This document shows positions 17,905-27,429 of a DNA stretch of 64,000 bases, piece after piece. Where the stretch lies: positions 37,210 to 101,209 of the forward strand of contig JBJXFF010000093.1 in assembly GCA_046153945.1 (NCBI GenBank), in the 5' to 3' direction. Source of the stretch: SXOA01 sp046153945 (GTDB taxonomy: Bacteria > Planctomycetota > Planctomycetia > Pirellulales > Pirellulaceae). A model generated the notes under the pieces. That model saw nothing but the letters and a program-made list of their open reading frames with translations. It made no database searches and was not told the DNA's origin. The number at the start of each line of letters is the position of its first letter. Positions within the stretch are counted from its first letter, which is position 1. The position numbers and the translations under genes were made by a program.

Positions 17905-18156
17905 ATGAATCATCAGGGATTATGAAAAACGGAGGGCTGAGTATTTCAACACATCTTTACTAGAACGCACTCAGCAGCGGGAGTCGGGAAGCCGGCCAAA
18001 GCCGGGGACTCCAGCGGACTGATCGAGTGAATCAGAAATCAGACCATGAATCAAACTTACGGCGACATGAATCTACGAAACATATGTATACATAGCGACT
18101 TGCGGCGGGATGAATCGTCGTAAGTCTACGAAAAAATGGCGCGAATCACATGAATC
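17905..18156. other. Cluster of six (A/G)TGAATC words
   Basis: The 7-mer occurs at 17905, 18027 (GTGAATC), 18046, 18067, 18110 and 18150, with spacings 19, 21, 43 and 40 among the last five, close to multiples of about 20-21. Flanks are partly repeated (CTTACGGCGAC before one copy, CTTGCGGCGGG before another; TACGAAA after). This could be a degenerate tandem repeat or a set of protein-binding sites. Confidence 0.5.
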
Positions 18157-18207
18157 AGAGAGTACTAGTGGGGGGGATGCCAGGCCGCTGGGCGCGCTGC
18201 TCGGCGC

Positions 18208-18297
18208 GGGTCTCCCGACCCCGCCGAAAGGCCGACCGCAGGTCTCCTTCGGCGCGGGAGACCTACGGTCGGGTGTCGGGGCGGGGTCGGGAGACCC
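18208..18297. repeat. Long palindrome GGGTCTCCCGACCCCG ... family
   Basis: Left arm 18208-18247 starts GGGTCTCCCGACCCCGCC and ends CCGCAGGTCTCC; right arm 18257-18297 is its reverse complement with a few mismatches, loop about 9 bases. Shares the CCCGACCCC core with the GGGGTCGGGAG family but is a different, longer element. Confidence 0.85.
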
Positions 18298-18428
18298 TCG
18301 CCCAGCAACGTGTCATTTCCGAGAATTTTTTTCAGGGCTAGTAACGGTCCCCTGGCCGCGAGCCATCCGGTTACAATCAAAGTTGTCCGCTTGGGGCAAA
18401 TGGATTCTTTGGCAAGAAGGGGTTCCCC

Positions 18429-20090
18429 ATGACTCTTGCTTCTCTCCTCTTATTGAGTGCGGCATTGGCGGCACCGGCTGCTGGTCCGGATGTTTCCGCG
18501 GCCAGCACCAAGCTCGATGAAGTCATTGCCGACGGTTGGCGGCAGCATTCCTTGCAGCCCGCCCCGCTTTGCGACGATGCCACTTTCCTCCGCCGCATCT
18601 GGCTGGATCTGGCGGGCCGAATTCCGCCAGCGGCCGAGACCAAGAAGTTTTTAGAGGAGAAAAACTCCTCCAAGCGGCAGGAGGCAGTGGAGAAGCTGCT
18701 GGCCTCTCCGGAGTTCGCCAATCACTGGGGGCGGGTTTGGGCGGAGTATTTCACCGATCAACGGCCTTTCGACCAGGACGAATACAGCGGTCGTGTGCTG
18801 CAGAACTACTTCCGCGACTCCTTCCTGGCCGGCAAGTCGTACAAGCAGGTGGCTGCCGAGCTGCTTCGCGGCGATGGCCCGAGCGATGCCAGCGGGCCGG
18901 CCAACTTTCTGCTCCGGTACGACGTTCAGCCGGAGCAACTGGCGGGGGTGGTGAGCAAGAAGTTTTTGGGAGCGACGATTCAGTGTGCCCAGTGCCACGA
19001 TCACCCGCATGTCCACTGGAAACAGGACGAATTTTGGGGCCTCGCCGCCTACTTTGCCCGGTTGAGGAAAATGGAACCGACGGAAGAGCCCAATGGGGAC
19101 AACTTCTCGCTCGTTATCGAGCGGACCCGCGGCGAATTGCAAGTTCCCGACCCCAAGGCCCAGCCGGATGCCGAAGGAAATCGCCCTAAGAAGACCATCT
19201 ACCCCCGGCTCCCCGGCGAAGGGACGACGGACACATCCGACGAACGGCGGGCCGCACTTATTTCCTGGCTGACAAGCGAGCAGAATCCTTACTTCGCCCG
19301 ACACGCCACCAATCGCGTTTGGAAGCAACTTTTTGGCACCGAACTTGTCAATTCACTCGATTCACTCGCGCCGCAAGCCAAGACATCCTCCAGTCCCATT
19401 CTGGAATTGCTCGCAGGCGACTTTGCTCAAAATGGCCACGACGTAAAGAGGCTGGTTCGAGTCATTGTGCTGAGCAACGCCTATCAGCGGAGCGCGGGGC
19501 CGGCGAAGGAAGTCGGCGGTGCGCTCGCTGCCGCAACGCCACCGACCGGCGGCATCAAGAAAGATGGCAAGCCCGATGAAAAACCGGCTGACGGCAAGAA
19601 TGCCCCGGCATCTTCCCCGACCGTCGTCGATCCGGAGCATCTGCAAACAAAGCTCTACGCCCGCTTTCCCATCCGCCCGCTGACGGCGGACCAGCTTTAC
19701 CTCTCGATCGCCCAGTCCACGGGCTATCGGGGCGCGGATGAAGCCCAGGCAAAGCTGGCGGAGATGACGAAAGAGGATTTCACGACCGACGTTGCCCAGG
19801 AGAGTCTTTCGGCGGAAGCACTGGCCATCCGCCGATCCTTGGCGGTGCTTAACGGGGACCACGTCCGAGCCGCTTGCGACCAGGCAGTGACGACCGCTCA
19901 GGCCCTGCATGGCGAAGTCGCCGGACCCAAACATATCGAGCATCTGTTCCTCGCTACACTTTCCCGCAAGCCAACCGGAGCCGAGATGGACGCCATGCTC
20001 GACCTGGCGGGAGCGAGCGAGGGGAGCGAAGGGCTGACCGACGTCACCTGGGTGCTGCTCAATTCCGCGGAGTTCAATACGAATCACTAG
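18429..20090 (+). CDS. DUF1549/DUF1553 secreted protein
   Basis: 553 residues with signal peptide (MTLASLLLLSAALAAPAA). DUF1549 part: FLRRIWLDLAGRIPPAAE near residue 55 and a CxxCH motif in QCAQCHDHPHVHW. DUF1553 part: HATNRVWKQLFGTELVNSL and a C-terminal IEHLFLATLSRKPTGAEM. A Lys/Pro/Asp-rich linker (about 380-400) separates subregions. The DUF1501 gene follows on the same strand after 129 bases, the standard planctomycete pairing, so both are likely exported and act together. The molecular role of the family remains unknown; a single haem-type motif hints at redox or metal binding. Confidence 0.92.
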   Translation: MTLASLLLLSAALAAPAAGPDVSAASTKLDEVIADGWRQHSLQPAPLCDDATFLRRIWLDLAGRIPPAAETKKFLEEKNSSKRQEAVEKLLASPEFANHWGRVWAEYFTDQRPFDQDEYSGRVLQNYFRDSFLAGKSYKQVAAELLRGDGPSDASGPANFLLRYDVQPEQLAGVVSKKFLGATIQCAQCHDHPHVHWKQDEFWGLAAYFARLRKMEPTEEPNGDNFSLVIERTRGELQVPDPKAQPDAEGNRPKKTIYPRLPGEGTTDTSDERRAALISWLTSEQNPYFARHATNRVWKQLFGTELVNSLDSLAPQAKTSSSPILELLAGDFAQNGHDVKRLVRVIVLSNAYQRSAGPAKEVGGALAAATPPTGGIKKDGKPDEKPADGKNAPASSPTVVDPEHLQTKLYARFPIRPLTADQLYLSIAQSTGYRGADEAQAKLAEMTKEDFTTDVAQESLSAEALAIRRSLAVLNGDHVRAACDQAVTTAQALHGEVAGPKHIEHLFLATLSRKPTGAEMDAMLDLAGASEGSEGLTDVTWVLLNSAEFNTNH

Positions 20091-20110
20091 AATCAATCTC
20101 AGAAGGGATG

Positions 20111-20190
20111 GCCACGAAAAACGCAAAAAGTCACAAAAAAATTCAATCACCAACCCGATCCTTTTTGTGCTTCTTTGTGTTTTTTGTGGC
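20111..20190. repeat. A/T-rich imperfect palindrome GCCACGAAAAACGC ...
   Basis: Left GCCACGAAAAACGCAAAAAG (20111-20130) and right CTTTTTGTGC ... TTTTGTGGC ending 20190 are imperfect complements. Lies between the paired genes and could work as an mRNA hairpin. Confidence 0.65.
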
Positions 20191-20219
20191 AATTCTGCCT
20201 TCCGCAAAAGGACAGTGTT

Positions 20220-21491
20220 ATGCCAGCGATTTCTCCCCGTCGTGAATTCCTCGTCACCAGCCTCGCCGGTGCAGCCGCTCTGGCCTTCTCCCCTTGGGCC
20301 GCTCATGCCCGAGCCGCGGAGGAAAAAAAAGCCGGCGGCAAATCGGCCAAGGCTTGCATTCTGTTATTCCTTGATGGCGGGCCAAGCCACATCGACACTT
20401 TTGATCCGAAGCCGGGCGCACCCACCGGCGGCTCGTTCACGGCTATAGATACCAAGATTGCCGGCGTCAAGCTTTCACAGCATCTGCCGAAGCTTGCCGC
20501 GGTGAGCGACAAGCTGGCCATCATTCGTTCGCTAACGTCCAAGGAAGGAGACCACGACCGGGCGCAAGTGCTGCTCCACACCGGCTATTCGCCAACGCCG
20601 GCACTCGTTTATCCCGCTCTCGGCTCCGTCGTCGCTCGGGAGAAGCAGGACGAGAGCGTCATCGCCCCCGGCTATGTCTCCGTCGGTGACACTCTCGGCA
20701 GCGGCTATCTTGGCCCAGAGTTTGGACCGTACGTCGTCTCCGATCCGGTGAATCCCGGCCAAAACCTCGCCCTCCCTGAAGGATTTGCGGCGGAACGGCT
20801 CGCCAAACGGATGAAGGCCCTCGAAGCCTTCAACGGAGGCTTCGCCAAAAAGACCGCCAGCAGCAGACCGCTCGATTTCACGCGACTCTCCGTCAAAGCC
20901 AACCGGATGCGGGAAAGCGCGGCTCTTAAGTCGTTCGACCCCGCGACCGAAGAAGGGCAACTCTGGCAGGCCTACGGCGGCGAAGTGGCGGATGGCTCGC
21001 TGGCCCGCTCCCTGATACTAGCCCGCCGGATGGTGGAAAACGGCGTCCGTTTCGTCGAGGTCCGCCTTGGCGGTTGGGACACGCATGGCGACAACTTCAA
21101 TCAAGTGCAGGCCCTCTCCGCGCAGCTCGACGCCGGCCTCGGCACGCTCATCAAAGACTTGTCGGACCGCGGCCTGCTGGAGAGCACGCTCGTTCTCTGT
21201 GTCGGCGAATTTGGCCGCACGCCGCAAATCAACGGCGACAACGGCCGCGACCATCACTCGGACGTGTTCAGCGCCGTCATCGCCGGCGGCGGCACCCGCG
21301 GCGGCCGCGTCATCGGCTCTTCCGACGATGCCGGTGCGCAAGTTAAGGAGCGCCCCGTCACGATCCCCGACCTGCATGCGACGCTGCTCCACGCCTGCGG
21401 AATCGACCCCGCTCGGGAATACCACACTCCCGATGGCCGGCCCATCAAGCTAACGAGTGGCGGGAAGGTGGTGCAGGAACTGTTTAGCTGA
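20220..21491 (+). CDS. DUF1501 protein with Tat signal
   Basis: 423 residues from ATG 20220. Twin-arginine export signal SPRREFLVTSLAG, hydrophobic core and Ala-rich cleavage region follow. The fold is related to sulfatase/alkaline phosphatase: ACILLFLDGGPSHIDTFDPK near the N-terminus and LCVGEFGRTPQINGDNGRDH in the second half carry the putative metal ligands. DUF1501 proteins usually accompany DUF1549/DUF1553 proteins, as here. An upstream in-frame start (20175) lies within the A/T-rich palindrome and would spoil the signal. Substrate unknown. Confidence 0.92.
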   Translation: MPAISPRREFLVTSLAGAAALAFSPWAAHARAAEEKKAGGKSAKACILLFLDGGPSHIDTFDPKPGAPTGGSFTAIDTKIAGVKLSQHLPKLAAVSDKLAIIRSLTSKEGDHDRAQVLLHTGYSPTPALVYPALGSVVAREKQDESVIAPGYVSVGDTLGSGYLGPEFGPYVVSDPVNPGQNLALPEGFAAERLAKRMKALEAFNGGFAKKTASSRPLDFTRLSVKANRMRESAALKSFDPATEEGQLWQAYGGEVADGSLARSLILARRMVENGVRFVEVRLGGWDTHGDNFNQVQALSAQLDAGLGTLIKDLSDRGLLESTLVLCVGEFGRTPQINGDNGRDHHSDVFSAVIAGGGTRGGRVIGSSDDAGAQVKERPVTIPDLHATLLHACGIDPAREYHTPDGRPIKLTSGGKVVQELFS

Positions 21492-21498
21492 ATATAAT

Positions 21499-24400
21499 CT
21501 ACTTGTACTCTTTCAACTCTTCCACATCGCGCCAAAACTGCTGCCACGCCGACTGATCTTCCTCGCGAAGTCGCGCCACAAAGGCGGGGTCGCGAAATGG
21601 AGCGAGATCGGGATCTACAACAGACTGCTGAAGTAAGGCGACAGCCAGTTTGTGCTGATTTGCATCCTGGCCGACAAGTTGCTGGCGACATTGCTCCAAC
21701 TCGGCCTGGAGCCAGGTAAGTGCATCGCGACAGAGTGCTCCCTTGTCTTCGTCCGTCAACTCGGCGGCATCAATGCCCTTGCCGGAGGCGGCAAGGGAAG
21801 CCGTGCAGGCGGCGTTATAACGCGCGTTGACGGCGAGCGAAATGGCGGTGTCGGCGGCAAAAGCAGCTTTGAAAAAGCGGGCGGCGGCGGCGTATCGCTT
21901 TCTGTGCAACATGCAAAGCTCGCCGAGCGCAAACTGCTCTTTGGCGTCCACGGGCGCAACTTCGCCGCTCAGAATTGCCGGGAGCTTCTGGTCGAGCGCG
22001 ATCCGTCGCTCGGCTTCCTGGATCCACTCCGCCGAAGGATGCGACCAATTCGCTTCGCGCGAGCCGATCTCGTGGCCGCGCTTCATCGCTTCCAAACCTT
22101 CCGCCAGAATGGCTTGCTGCGTGAGCGTGTGCCCCAGGTTGCACCAGGCCATCGCGTGCCGTGGATTGATGGCCAGTGCCTTACGGAAGGAGACGACTGC
22201 GTCGTCCAGCTTCTGCTGGTTGCGCTGCACCGTTCCCAGGTTATTCCAGGCTGCGCCGTGACTTGGATCGATCTCCAGTGCCTGACGATAGGCGAAGACG
22301 GCTTCATCCAGCCGCTCGTGGGCTTGCAGCCACGCACCCAAATTAATGTAAGAGGAGGAGTCGTTCGGTGCCACCTGGATGGCCTTCCGGTAACTGGCGT
22401 AAGCCTCGTCGGTCCTATCCAGAGCCTCCAGGACCAGCCCCAAATTGTTGTAGGCCGCCGCATAATTGGGATCGAGCTCGGTGGCGCGGCGATAGCAATC
22501 GCGGGCCTCTGCCAGCTTCTGTTGGTTGTGAAACACCACTCCCAGGTTGTAGTGGGCAACGGCCGCATTCGGACGAACGGCCAGCGCCGCCCGGAACGCC
22601 CCTGCCTGCTCCGCGGTGTCGTTGCTGGCCACTCCCAGTTCGAAGGCGAGCCAGAAATCGCGCGGATGATAGACCAGCGCGCTGCGGAGCAGGCTCGTTG
22701 TGTTGCCGCGGATCAACCGCAGCCGCTGCGCGAGCCCGGCAATGAGCAGCGGCGACTCTTGCCTCAGGTCAACTTCGCTGGCCAGCGTCTGGAGTCTGGC
22801 TGCGTCATTCCAGGCATCGAGCTGCCGAAATCGATCCCGCCAAGGATTCGGATCCACGCGGCGAGCGACGGCAAACAGATGCTCGCGGAGTCGGTCGTCC
22901 GGTGTGGTGAGCGCCCAGTAATCGAAGGCGACGATGAGCGGGACGCGGATGGGGGATTTTTCCACACGCGCGGCTAGCAGCTCCTCGCTATCTCCGCCGT
23001 CATAGCCGGATTTCCTCAGAAGTTCGGACATCTGCTCTGCGGTCGAGCGCAGGCTGATCTTGCCGTTAATCAAGGCCGAAGACTCTAGACGTATTCGGTC
23101 GAGCTCGAAGGCCAGTTGTCGGTCCTGTTCGTCTTTCAGAAACTGGTCACCCATCGTTTTCAAGCGGGTCTGCACGCTGGAAGAGAGCATGTCCCGGCTG
23201 GATGCGGCGAGCGTTTCAGCCCGCTTCCACGGTGCCTGGGCGGAGGCGAGCAGGGATTGCCAATGATGCAGCTCGCTGAGAAGGAGCGCCGCCTGACGCG
23301 GATCCTTTAACCGGCTGTGAAAGTCCTTCCTCAGCCGTTCGGCTTCGTCCAGCAATTCCGCCACGTCGTGATTGAGGCGATCCTGCTTTTCGGTGAAGGC
23401 GGCTGACCGCTGGGACTCTTCTTGCCGGCGGCGTGCCTGGTCGTTCGCGTACCATAACCCGGCGCTCACGGCCCCGAGCAGGAGCACGGCGACCGCAGCC
23501 GCGAGAAACATGGCGAGTTTGCGGCGTTTCCGCTCTTCGCCCGTCTTCACTCCCGCTTCGGCCTGTGCGACGAGCGATTCTTGCAGCCGCTGCTGAACGG
23601 ACGCCAGATAGTCCGCCACGCGCTGCGCCACCATGCCAGCCTGCCGGGGACGGCCATCTGGTTCGGCCGCCAGGCAATCCTCAGCGAGAGCAATCAATGC
23701 GGCGTCCGCGCCGGATCCCGCCAGCCGCTTTTGGGCATCAGCCAGGTCGGCTGTCGTGGCTCGGCGATAGACCTCCTGTTTGTCGCGCCCGACGTAAGGG
23801 GGCCTGCCGGTAAGGATTTCGCAGAGGATCGCCCCCAGCGAGAACACATCGCACCGCTCGTCGAGCCTTGCCAACTCGCCGCGGGCCTGCTCGGGGGGCA
23901 TGTAAGCCGGAGTTCCCAGAATCTGCCCTTCGTGAGTCCTGTGGTCCTGGTCGGTGTCGGCGAAAGGCAGAAGCGTCTCCGCCTCTTCGGCCGCACTGTC
24001 CAGCATGCTTCCCTCCGAGCCGGCACGCGTTGGAACCTGCGGCCGCGTTCCACTTCCCAGCCGTTTGGCCAGTCCCCAGTCCATGACCTGCACTTCGCCG
24101 AACGCGCCGACCATCACGTTGGGCGGCTTGAGGTCGCGATGAATCACCCCTTGAGAATGTGCATAGGCGATGGTCTGCGTGATTTGTTCGAATAACTTGA
24201 GGAAGCGCGGCAAGTCAGGGCGGTCGGCATGGCGTGCCTTCAGCAACTCCCACAACGTGCGGCCGTCAATGAGTTTCATGCTGAAGAACGGTCGGCCATC
24301 CGCCAGCCGCCCCGTCTCATGCACCGGCGGAATGCCTGGATGCTGCAACTGTCCCGTGATGCGGCTTTCCTCCAGCAGCCGTTCTTCGCTGGCAGCATCG

Positions 24401-24657
24401 CCGACGTGCCGCATCACTTTGACCGCCAGCGGCCGCTGAATGTCCAAGTCGATCGCCCGGAGCACGACTCCCATTCCGCCGCGGCCAATTTCCCCGACGA
24501 CTCGATAACGGGGGGGGAGTTGCCAAGAATTGACGTCTTGGGGATCTGCGGAACTGGGCGGGTGATGCACAAACGGCGTGGTGACCGCCAATTCGGGATG
24601 AACGTCGTCCTCGCTAGGATTGGTGGCGGCGGCGGGCGCGGGCAGAGGCTCTTTCAT
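21499..24657 (-). CDS. Ser/Thr protein kinase with TPR repeats
   Basis: 1052 residues. Kinase domain about 51-350: glycine loop GEIGRGGMGVV, VAIK-type Lys80 (LAVKVM), catalytic loop HRDLKPPN (Asp175), and DWG (193-195) in place of the usual DFG. One hydrophobic helix at about 386-408 anchors it in the membrane. About residues 690-870 hold five or six TPR units (YNLGVVFHNQQKLAEARDCY, YNNLGLVLEALDRTDEAY, WNNLGTVQRNQQKLDDAV). It follows the di-haem propeller gene by 15 bases on the same strand, so the two probably form an operon. Likely a signalling kinase with TPR-mediated partner binding; targets unknown. Confidence 0.93.
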   Translation of the reverse strand: MKEPLPAPAAATNPSEDDVHPELAVTTPFVHHPPSSADPQDVNSWQLPPRYRVVGEIGRGGMGVVLRAIDLDIQRPLAVKVMRHVGDAASEERLLEESRITGQLQHPGIPPVHETGRLADGRPFFSMKLIDGRTLWELLKARHADRPDLPRFLKLFEQITQTIAYAHSQGVIHRDLKPPNVMVGAFGEVQVMDWGLAKRLGSGTRPQVPTRAGSEGSMLDSAAEEAETLLPFADTDQDHRTHEGQILGTPAYMPPEQARGELARLDERCDVFSLGAILCEILTGRPPYVGRDKQEVYRRATTADLADAQKRLAGSGADAALIALAEDCLAAEPDGRPRQAGMVAQRVADYLASVQQRLQESLVAQAEAGVKTGEERKRRKLAMFLAAAVAVLLLGAVSAGLWYANDQARRRQEESQRSAAFTEKQDRLNHDVAELLDEAERLRKDFHSRLKDPRQAALLLSELHHWQSLLASAQAPWKRAETLAASSRDMLSSSVQTRLKTMGDQFLKDEQDRQLAFELDRIRLESSALINGKISLRSTAEQMSELLRKSGYDGGDSEELLAARVEKSPIRVPLIVAFDYWALTTPDDRLREHLFAVARRVDPNPWRDRFRQLDAWNDAARLQTLASEVDLRQESPLLIAGLAQRLRLIRGNTTSLLRSALVYHPRDFWLAFELGVASNDTAEQAGAFRAALAVRPNAAVAHYNLGVVFHNQQKLAEARDCYRRATELDPNYAAAYNNLGLVLEALDRTDEAYASYRKAIQVAPNDSSSYINLGAWLQAHERLDEAVFAYRQALEIDPSHGAAWNNLGTVQRNQQKLDDAVVSFRKALAINPRHAMAWCNLGHTLTQQAILAEGLEAMKRGHEIGSREANWSHPSAEWIQEAERRIALDQKLPAILSGEVAPVDAKEQFALGELCMLHRKRYAAAARFFKAAFAADTAISLAVNARYNAACTASLAASGKGIDAAELTDEDKGALCRDALTWLQAELEQCRQQLVGQDANQHKLAVALLQQSVVDPDLAPFRDPAFVARLREEDQSAWQQFWRDVEELKEYK

Positions 24658-24672
24658 GCGACACCCGCTCGG

Positions 24673-26427
24673 CTACAAGCTCCGCAGAAACTGCACGAGG
24701 TCCTTCACTTCATCGGCGGAAAAGGTTGCTTCAACCGGGTGCTTGCGCCGCGAAAATACTTCGTCGAGCGTCTTCGCCGACCCATCATGAAAGAACGGGC
24801 CGCGGTGGGACAAGCCTCGGAGGCTGGGAGGATTGAAGCGGACGTTTCCTTCCTTGTCCTTGAGGCCGACGTCGTAAGTGTCGGGCGTGGTGTAGTTCGG
24901 CGGAGCATGGCAGCGGGCGCAGTCTTGCTGCTCAAAGACTTTCTGGCCGCGAGCGATGGCCACCTTGTCCTGGGTGCCGCGGAGAGCATCGACCGACGGG
25001 GGGAGTTCCAACGTGCCGATATAGGCAGCGATTGACTGGACCGGCTCTTCCTGCGGCGGATCATCCGCCTGCATGGTTTTTTCGAGGCTGCTCTTGATTT
25101 GCGTGGCGAAGTCCTTCACTTTGCCGTTCCAGGCATAGGGGGCGGTGTCCTTCTGGCCGAGCAAGGAGAGAACTCGCTTTGGTGCTCCGAAGGAGAGATC
25201 GCTGAGGTTGTCGTTGAGTTGCCCGTTGGCATGTCCGAGCGTGTGACAACTGTTGCAGCTCATCCAGCCGTCGTGAGAGAGCGTGGCATCGTGGAAGAGG
25301 AGTTCCCCCTTTTGCACCTGCGTCAGGTCGGGCTGCTTGCCGAGCGAGATGGTAGCGGCCACTTCGCGGTCCGCAATGCTGACGACGGAGAGGGAGTCGT
25401 CGTACATGTTGGCGACCCACGCCAGCTTGCCATCTGGAGCAATCTTCACCGCCACCGGCCGCCGTCCAACGGGGACGCGGTAAAGGCTGAAATCGTCCTC
25501 CTTGCCGAGCGTGACGTGGTTGATGCCGGACAGAGTGACGACGACGGTGCCCGAGGTCGACATGTCGAGGCCGCCGGGATCGCCGGAGCCCTTCCCCGGT
25601 TCACCGAGCGGATGCATGTGGGCACCGTGGTACAGCTCTTTGCCGCCGGCCAGAGCGGATTCTACCTTGAGCCAGCGGAGGTCGTTGGACATTAGCATGC
25701 CCCAATGAACGTCGTTCTGAATTGTGTGAGCCAGGTCATTGAGCATCTGGTGGGCAACGACGATCTTCTTGCCATCATGGCTTACGCCAAGGCCACGAAT
25801 GTTGTGCCCGGGAAACTCCTTGGAAACTTGCTGCGACAGATCCGCAGGATCAAAAAACGCCAGACGGCCGGCAAAGGCATCCGCCACGGCCAGCTTGTTC
25901 TCCTTCGTCAGGAGTGTTTGCTCGTGCGGGGCGAAGGAGAGATCAACTTGCTTGGCCATGACCAGCGGCTGATCCCCGTCGTCCTTGATGTCGATGGCGG
26001 AGAGGCGGCGGGACCAGAGAGAAGCAACGAAGCACCGTTTGCCGTCGGCCGCGGCAATCACGCTCACAGGATAAGGACTTACCGGCAACCGTTGAAGACC
26101 TTTTAACTGGTCAACTCCTTCGATCTTCAGCAAGATGACTTCATTAGCCGCTTCATCAGTGGCGAGGAGCAGATTGCGCTCGGGCAGAATCGCCAGGCTG
26201 GACAACTTTTTGCCCACCGCAATTTCGGCGACGACCTTCTTTTCCAGGGCATTAATAACAGAGATCGTGCCACTCTGTTGGTTGGCGGCATACAACATTG
26301 TGCCATCGGACGAAAACTGCAGGGCCACCGGCCGACGGAGCATTGTGCGGCTCATCAGTGGCTCGGATGCCTGAGTTTGTGCCGCCAACAGTATGGCGAT
26401 AAAGGAAATGCCAAGGCGGAATTGCAT
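24673..26427 (-). CDS. Exported YVTN-type beta-propeller fused to di-haem cytochrome c
   Basis: 584 residues with signal peptide (ends QTQA). Residues about 30-370 form propeller repeats (TMLYAANQQSGTISVINALE, LAWVANMYDDSLSVVSIADR). The C-terminal part has two haem c sites, CNSCH and CARCH, with GLSHRGPFFHDGSAKTLDEV near the end, as in MauG/cytochrome c peroxidase-like proteins. Expected to act in the periplasm in electron transfer or peroxide/oxidative chemistry. First gene of an apparent two-gene operon with the kinase. Reaction not deducible. Confidence 0.87.
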   Translation of the reverse strand: MQFRLGISFIAILLAAQTQASEPLMSRTMLRRPVALQFSSDGTMLYAANQQSGTISVINALEKKVVAEIAVGKKLSSLAILPERNLLLATDEAANEVILLKIEGVDQLKGLQRLPVSPYPVSVIAAADGKRCFVASLWSRRLSAIDIKDDGDQPLVMAKQVDLSFAPHEQTLLTKENKLAVADAFAGRLAFFDPADLSQQVSKEFPGHNIRGLGVSHDGKKIVVAHQMLNDLAHTIQNDVHWGMLMSNDLRWLKVESALAGGKELYHGAHMHPLGEPGKGSGDPGGLDMSTSGTVVVTLSGINHVTLGKEDDFSLYRVPVGRRPVAVKIAPDGKLAWVANMYDDSLSVVSIADREVAATISLGKQPDLTQVQKGELLFHDATLSHDGWMSCNSCHTLGHANGQLNDNLSDLSFGAPKRVLSLLGQKDTAPYAWNGKVKDFATQIKSSLEKTMQADDPPQEEPVQSIAAYIGTLELPPSVDALRGTQDKVAIARGQKVFEQQDCARCHAPPNYTTPDTYDVGLKDKEGNVRFNPPSLRGLSHRGPFFHDGSAKTLDEVFSRRKHPVEATFSADEVKDLVQFLRSL

Positions 26428-26527
26428 CAGTCCACCAGGGAAATTAGGCGGGAGTTATGGGCGGGAAGGACACATATAGTCTGGCATAATGAAGCACAGG
26501 GAACAAGAGAAAAGAGTCGATTCCTCT

Positions 26528-27196
26528 CTATTCGGAGTTAATCTGGTCGAGTTGATCCAGCAGAGCTTTGACGCTGGGGCGGTCGGTCAAGTTTTGGCCA
26601 ACATAGGCGAAGCGAACCTCTCCTTTCTTATCCAAGATGTAAGTCGCCGGTTTGGAAAGGTCGGCACGAATGCCGAGCGAGTCGACAGCAGTCAGGTCAA
26701 CATCCAGGAGGAGCGGGAACGGTGCATCCGCGGCTGACTTCTTGTCTCCCTGCACGCGCGAGGCGAATTGATCGAGCGCTCCCTCATCTGATTTGCGAGC
26801 CACGGGGAACACGACCAGCACTTCCGCCTTCCGCTGCTTGAACTTGCCGTAATTGGCAATCAGCCGCGAGGTCTGCGTGGAACAGAACGTGCAGATGTTG
26901 CCGACCGACTTGCCATTCTTTTGGGTTTCGCTCCCAACTAAGCCACGAGTGACAACTAAGACCAGGTTCGACTTGTCGCGATAGGAGGTAAGGTGCACCT
27001 TATTACCGGCCGAGTCCAAGAAGGAAAGCTCACCAAGTTCGGCCGATTTTGGCTCGCTGTTCGTCTTCGCGTCGTCCTTAAACTTAATGAACGGCCCGGC
27101 ATCGCCGGGTAGAGTCGGAGGCCCGCAACCTTCCAAGGATAACGCCAGACCTACAAGTATTACCAGGATTTGAGAACGCAGAATCATGCGTCCCAT
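26528..27196 (-). CDS. Thioredoxin-fold (peroxiredoxin/redoxin-like) lipoprotein
   Basis: 222 residues from ATG 27196 (alternative ATG at 27187). N-terminus is a lipoprotein signal, ILVILVGLALSLEGC, though Glu before Gly-Cys is unusual for a lipobox. The redoxin domain contains a possible redox motif CTFC in GNICTFCSTQTSR, then VLVVFPVARKSDEG and TYILDKKGEVRFAYVGQN, the standard thioredoxin-fold C-terminal hairpin. Likely an envelope-attached thiol reductase or peroxidase. The open frame extends 95 codons further upstream but crosses a strong terminator hairpin, so that part is not coding. Confidence 0.75.
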   Translation of the reverse strand: MGRMILRSQILVILVGLALSLEGCGPPTLPGDAGPFIKFKDDAKTNSEPKSAELGELSFLDSAGNKVHLTSYRDKSNLVLVVTRGLVGSETQKNGKSVGNICTFCSTQTSRLIANYGKFKQRKAEVLVVFPVARKSDEGALDQFASRVQGDKKSAADAPFPLLLDVDLTAVDSLGIRADLSKPATYILDKKGEVRFAYVGQNLTDRPSVKALLDQLDQINSE

Positions 27197-27253
27197 TCTA
27201 CGAAGCGGCAAATCAATTTGGTCCAGAAAAACCTGCAAAGTGAGCAGGGAACC

Positions 27254-27296
27254 AAGAAAAGAAGGCCGCCGCGCGGGCCTAACTGCGCGGCGGCCT
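27254..27296 (-). terminator. Rho-independent terminator after the 27430-28221 gene
   Basis: 12-base perfect stem AGGCCGCCGCGC / GCGCGGCGGCCT (27285-27296 and 27263-27274), 10-base loop; on the minus strand followed by TCTTTTCTT. Confidence 0.8.
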
Positions 27297-27429
27297 GGCG
27301 ATCGGGGAGGGACGAATGAGTAGCCATAAAACAATAGCATACAAAACGCATGGACTATCTGGCGAGCGCGAAGAGTCGATGAGCGACGGACGTGTAAGTC
27401 GTTGTAACCAAAATGTTTAGCACTGTGAA

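Larger units (their letters stand above)
17603..18428. other. 826-base gap without a gene
   Basis: No open frame here has codon use or motifs like its neighbours. It holds a cluster of ATGAATC words (17905-18156) in a locally AT-richer pocket and a long palindrome (18208-18297). The end of the gap must carry the promoter of the DUF1549/DUF1553 gene at 18429; I cannot pick -35/-10 boxes with confidence. Confidence 0.6.
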
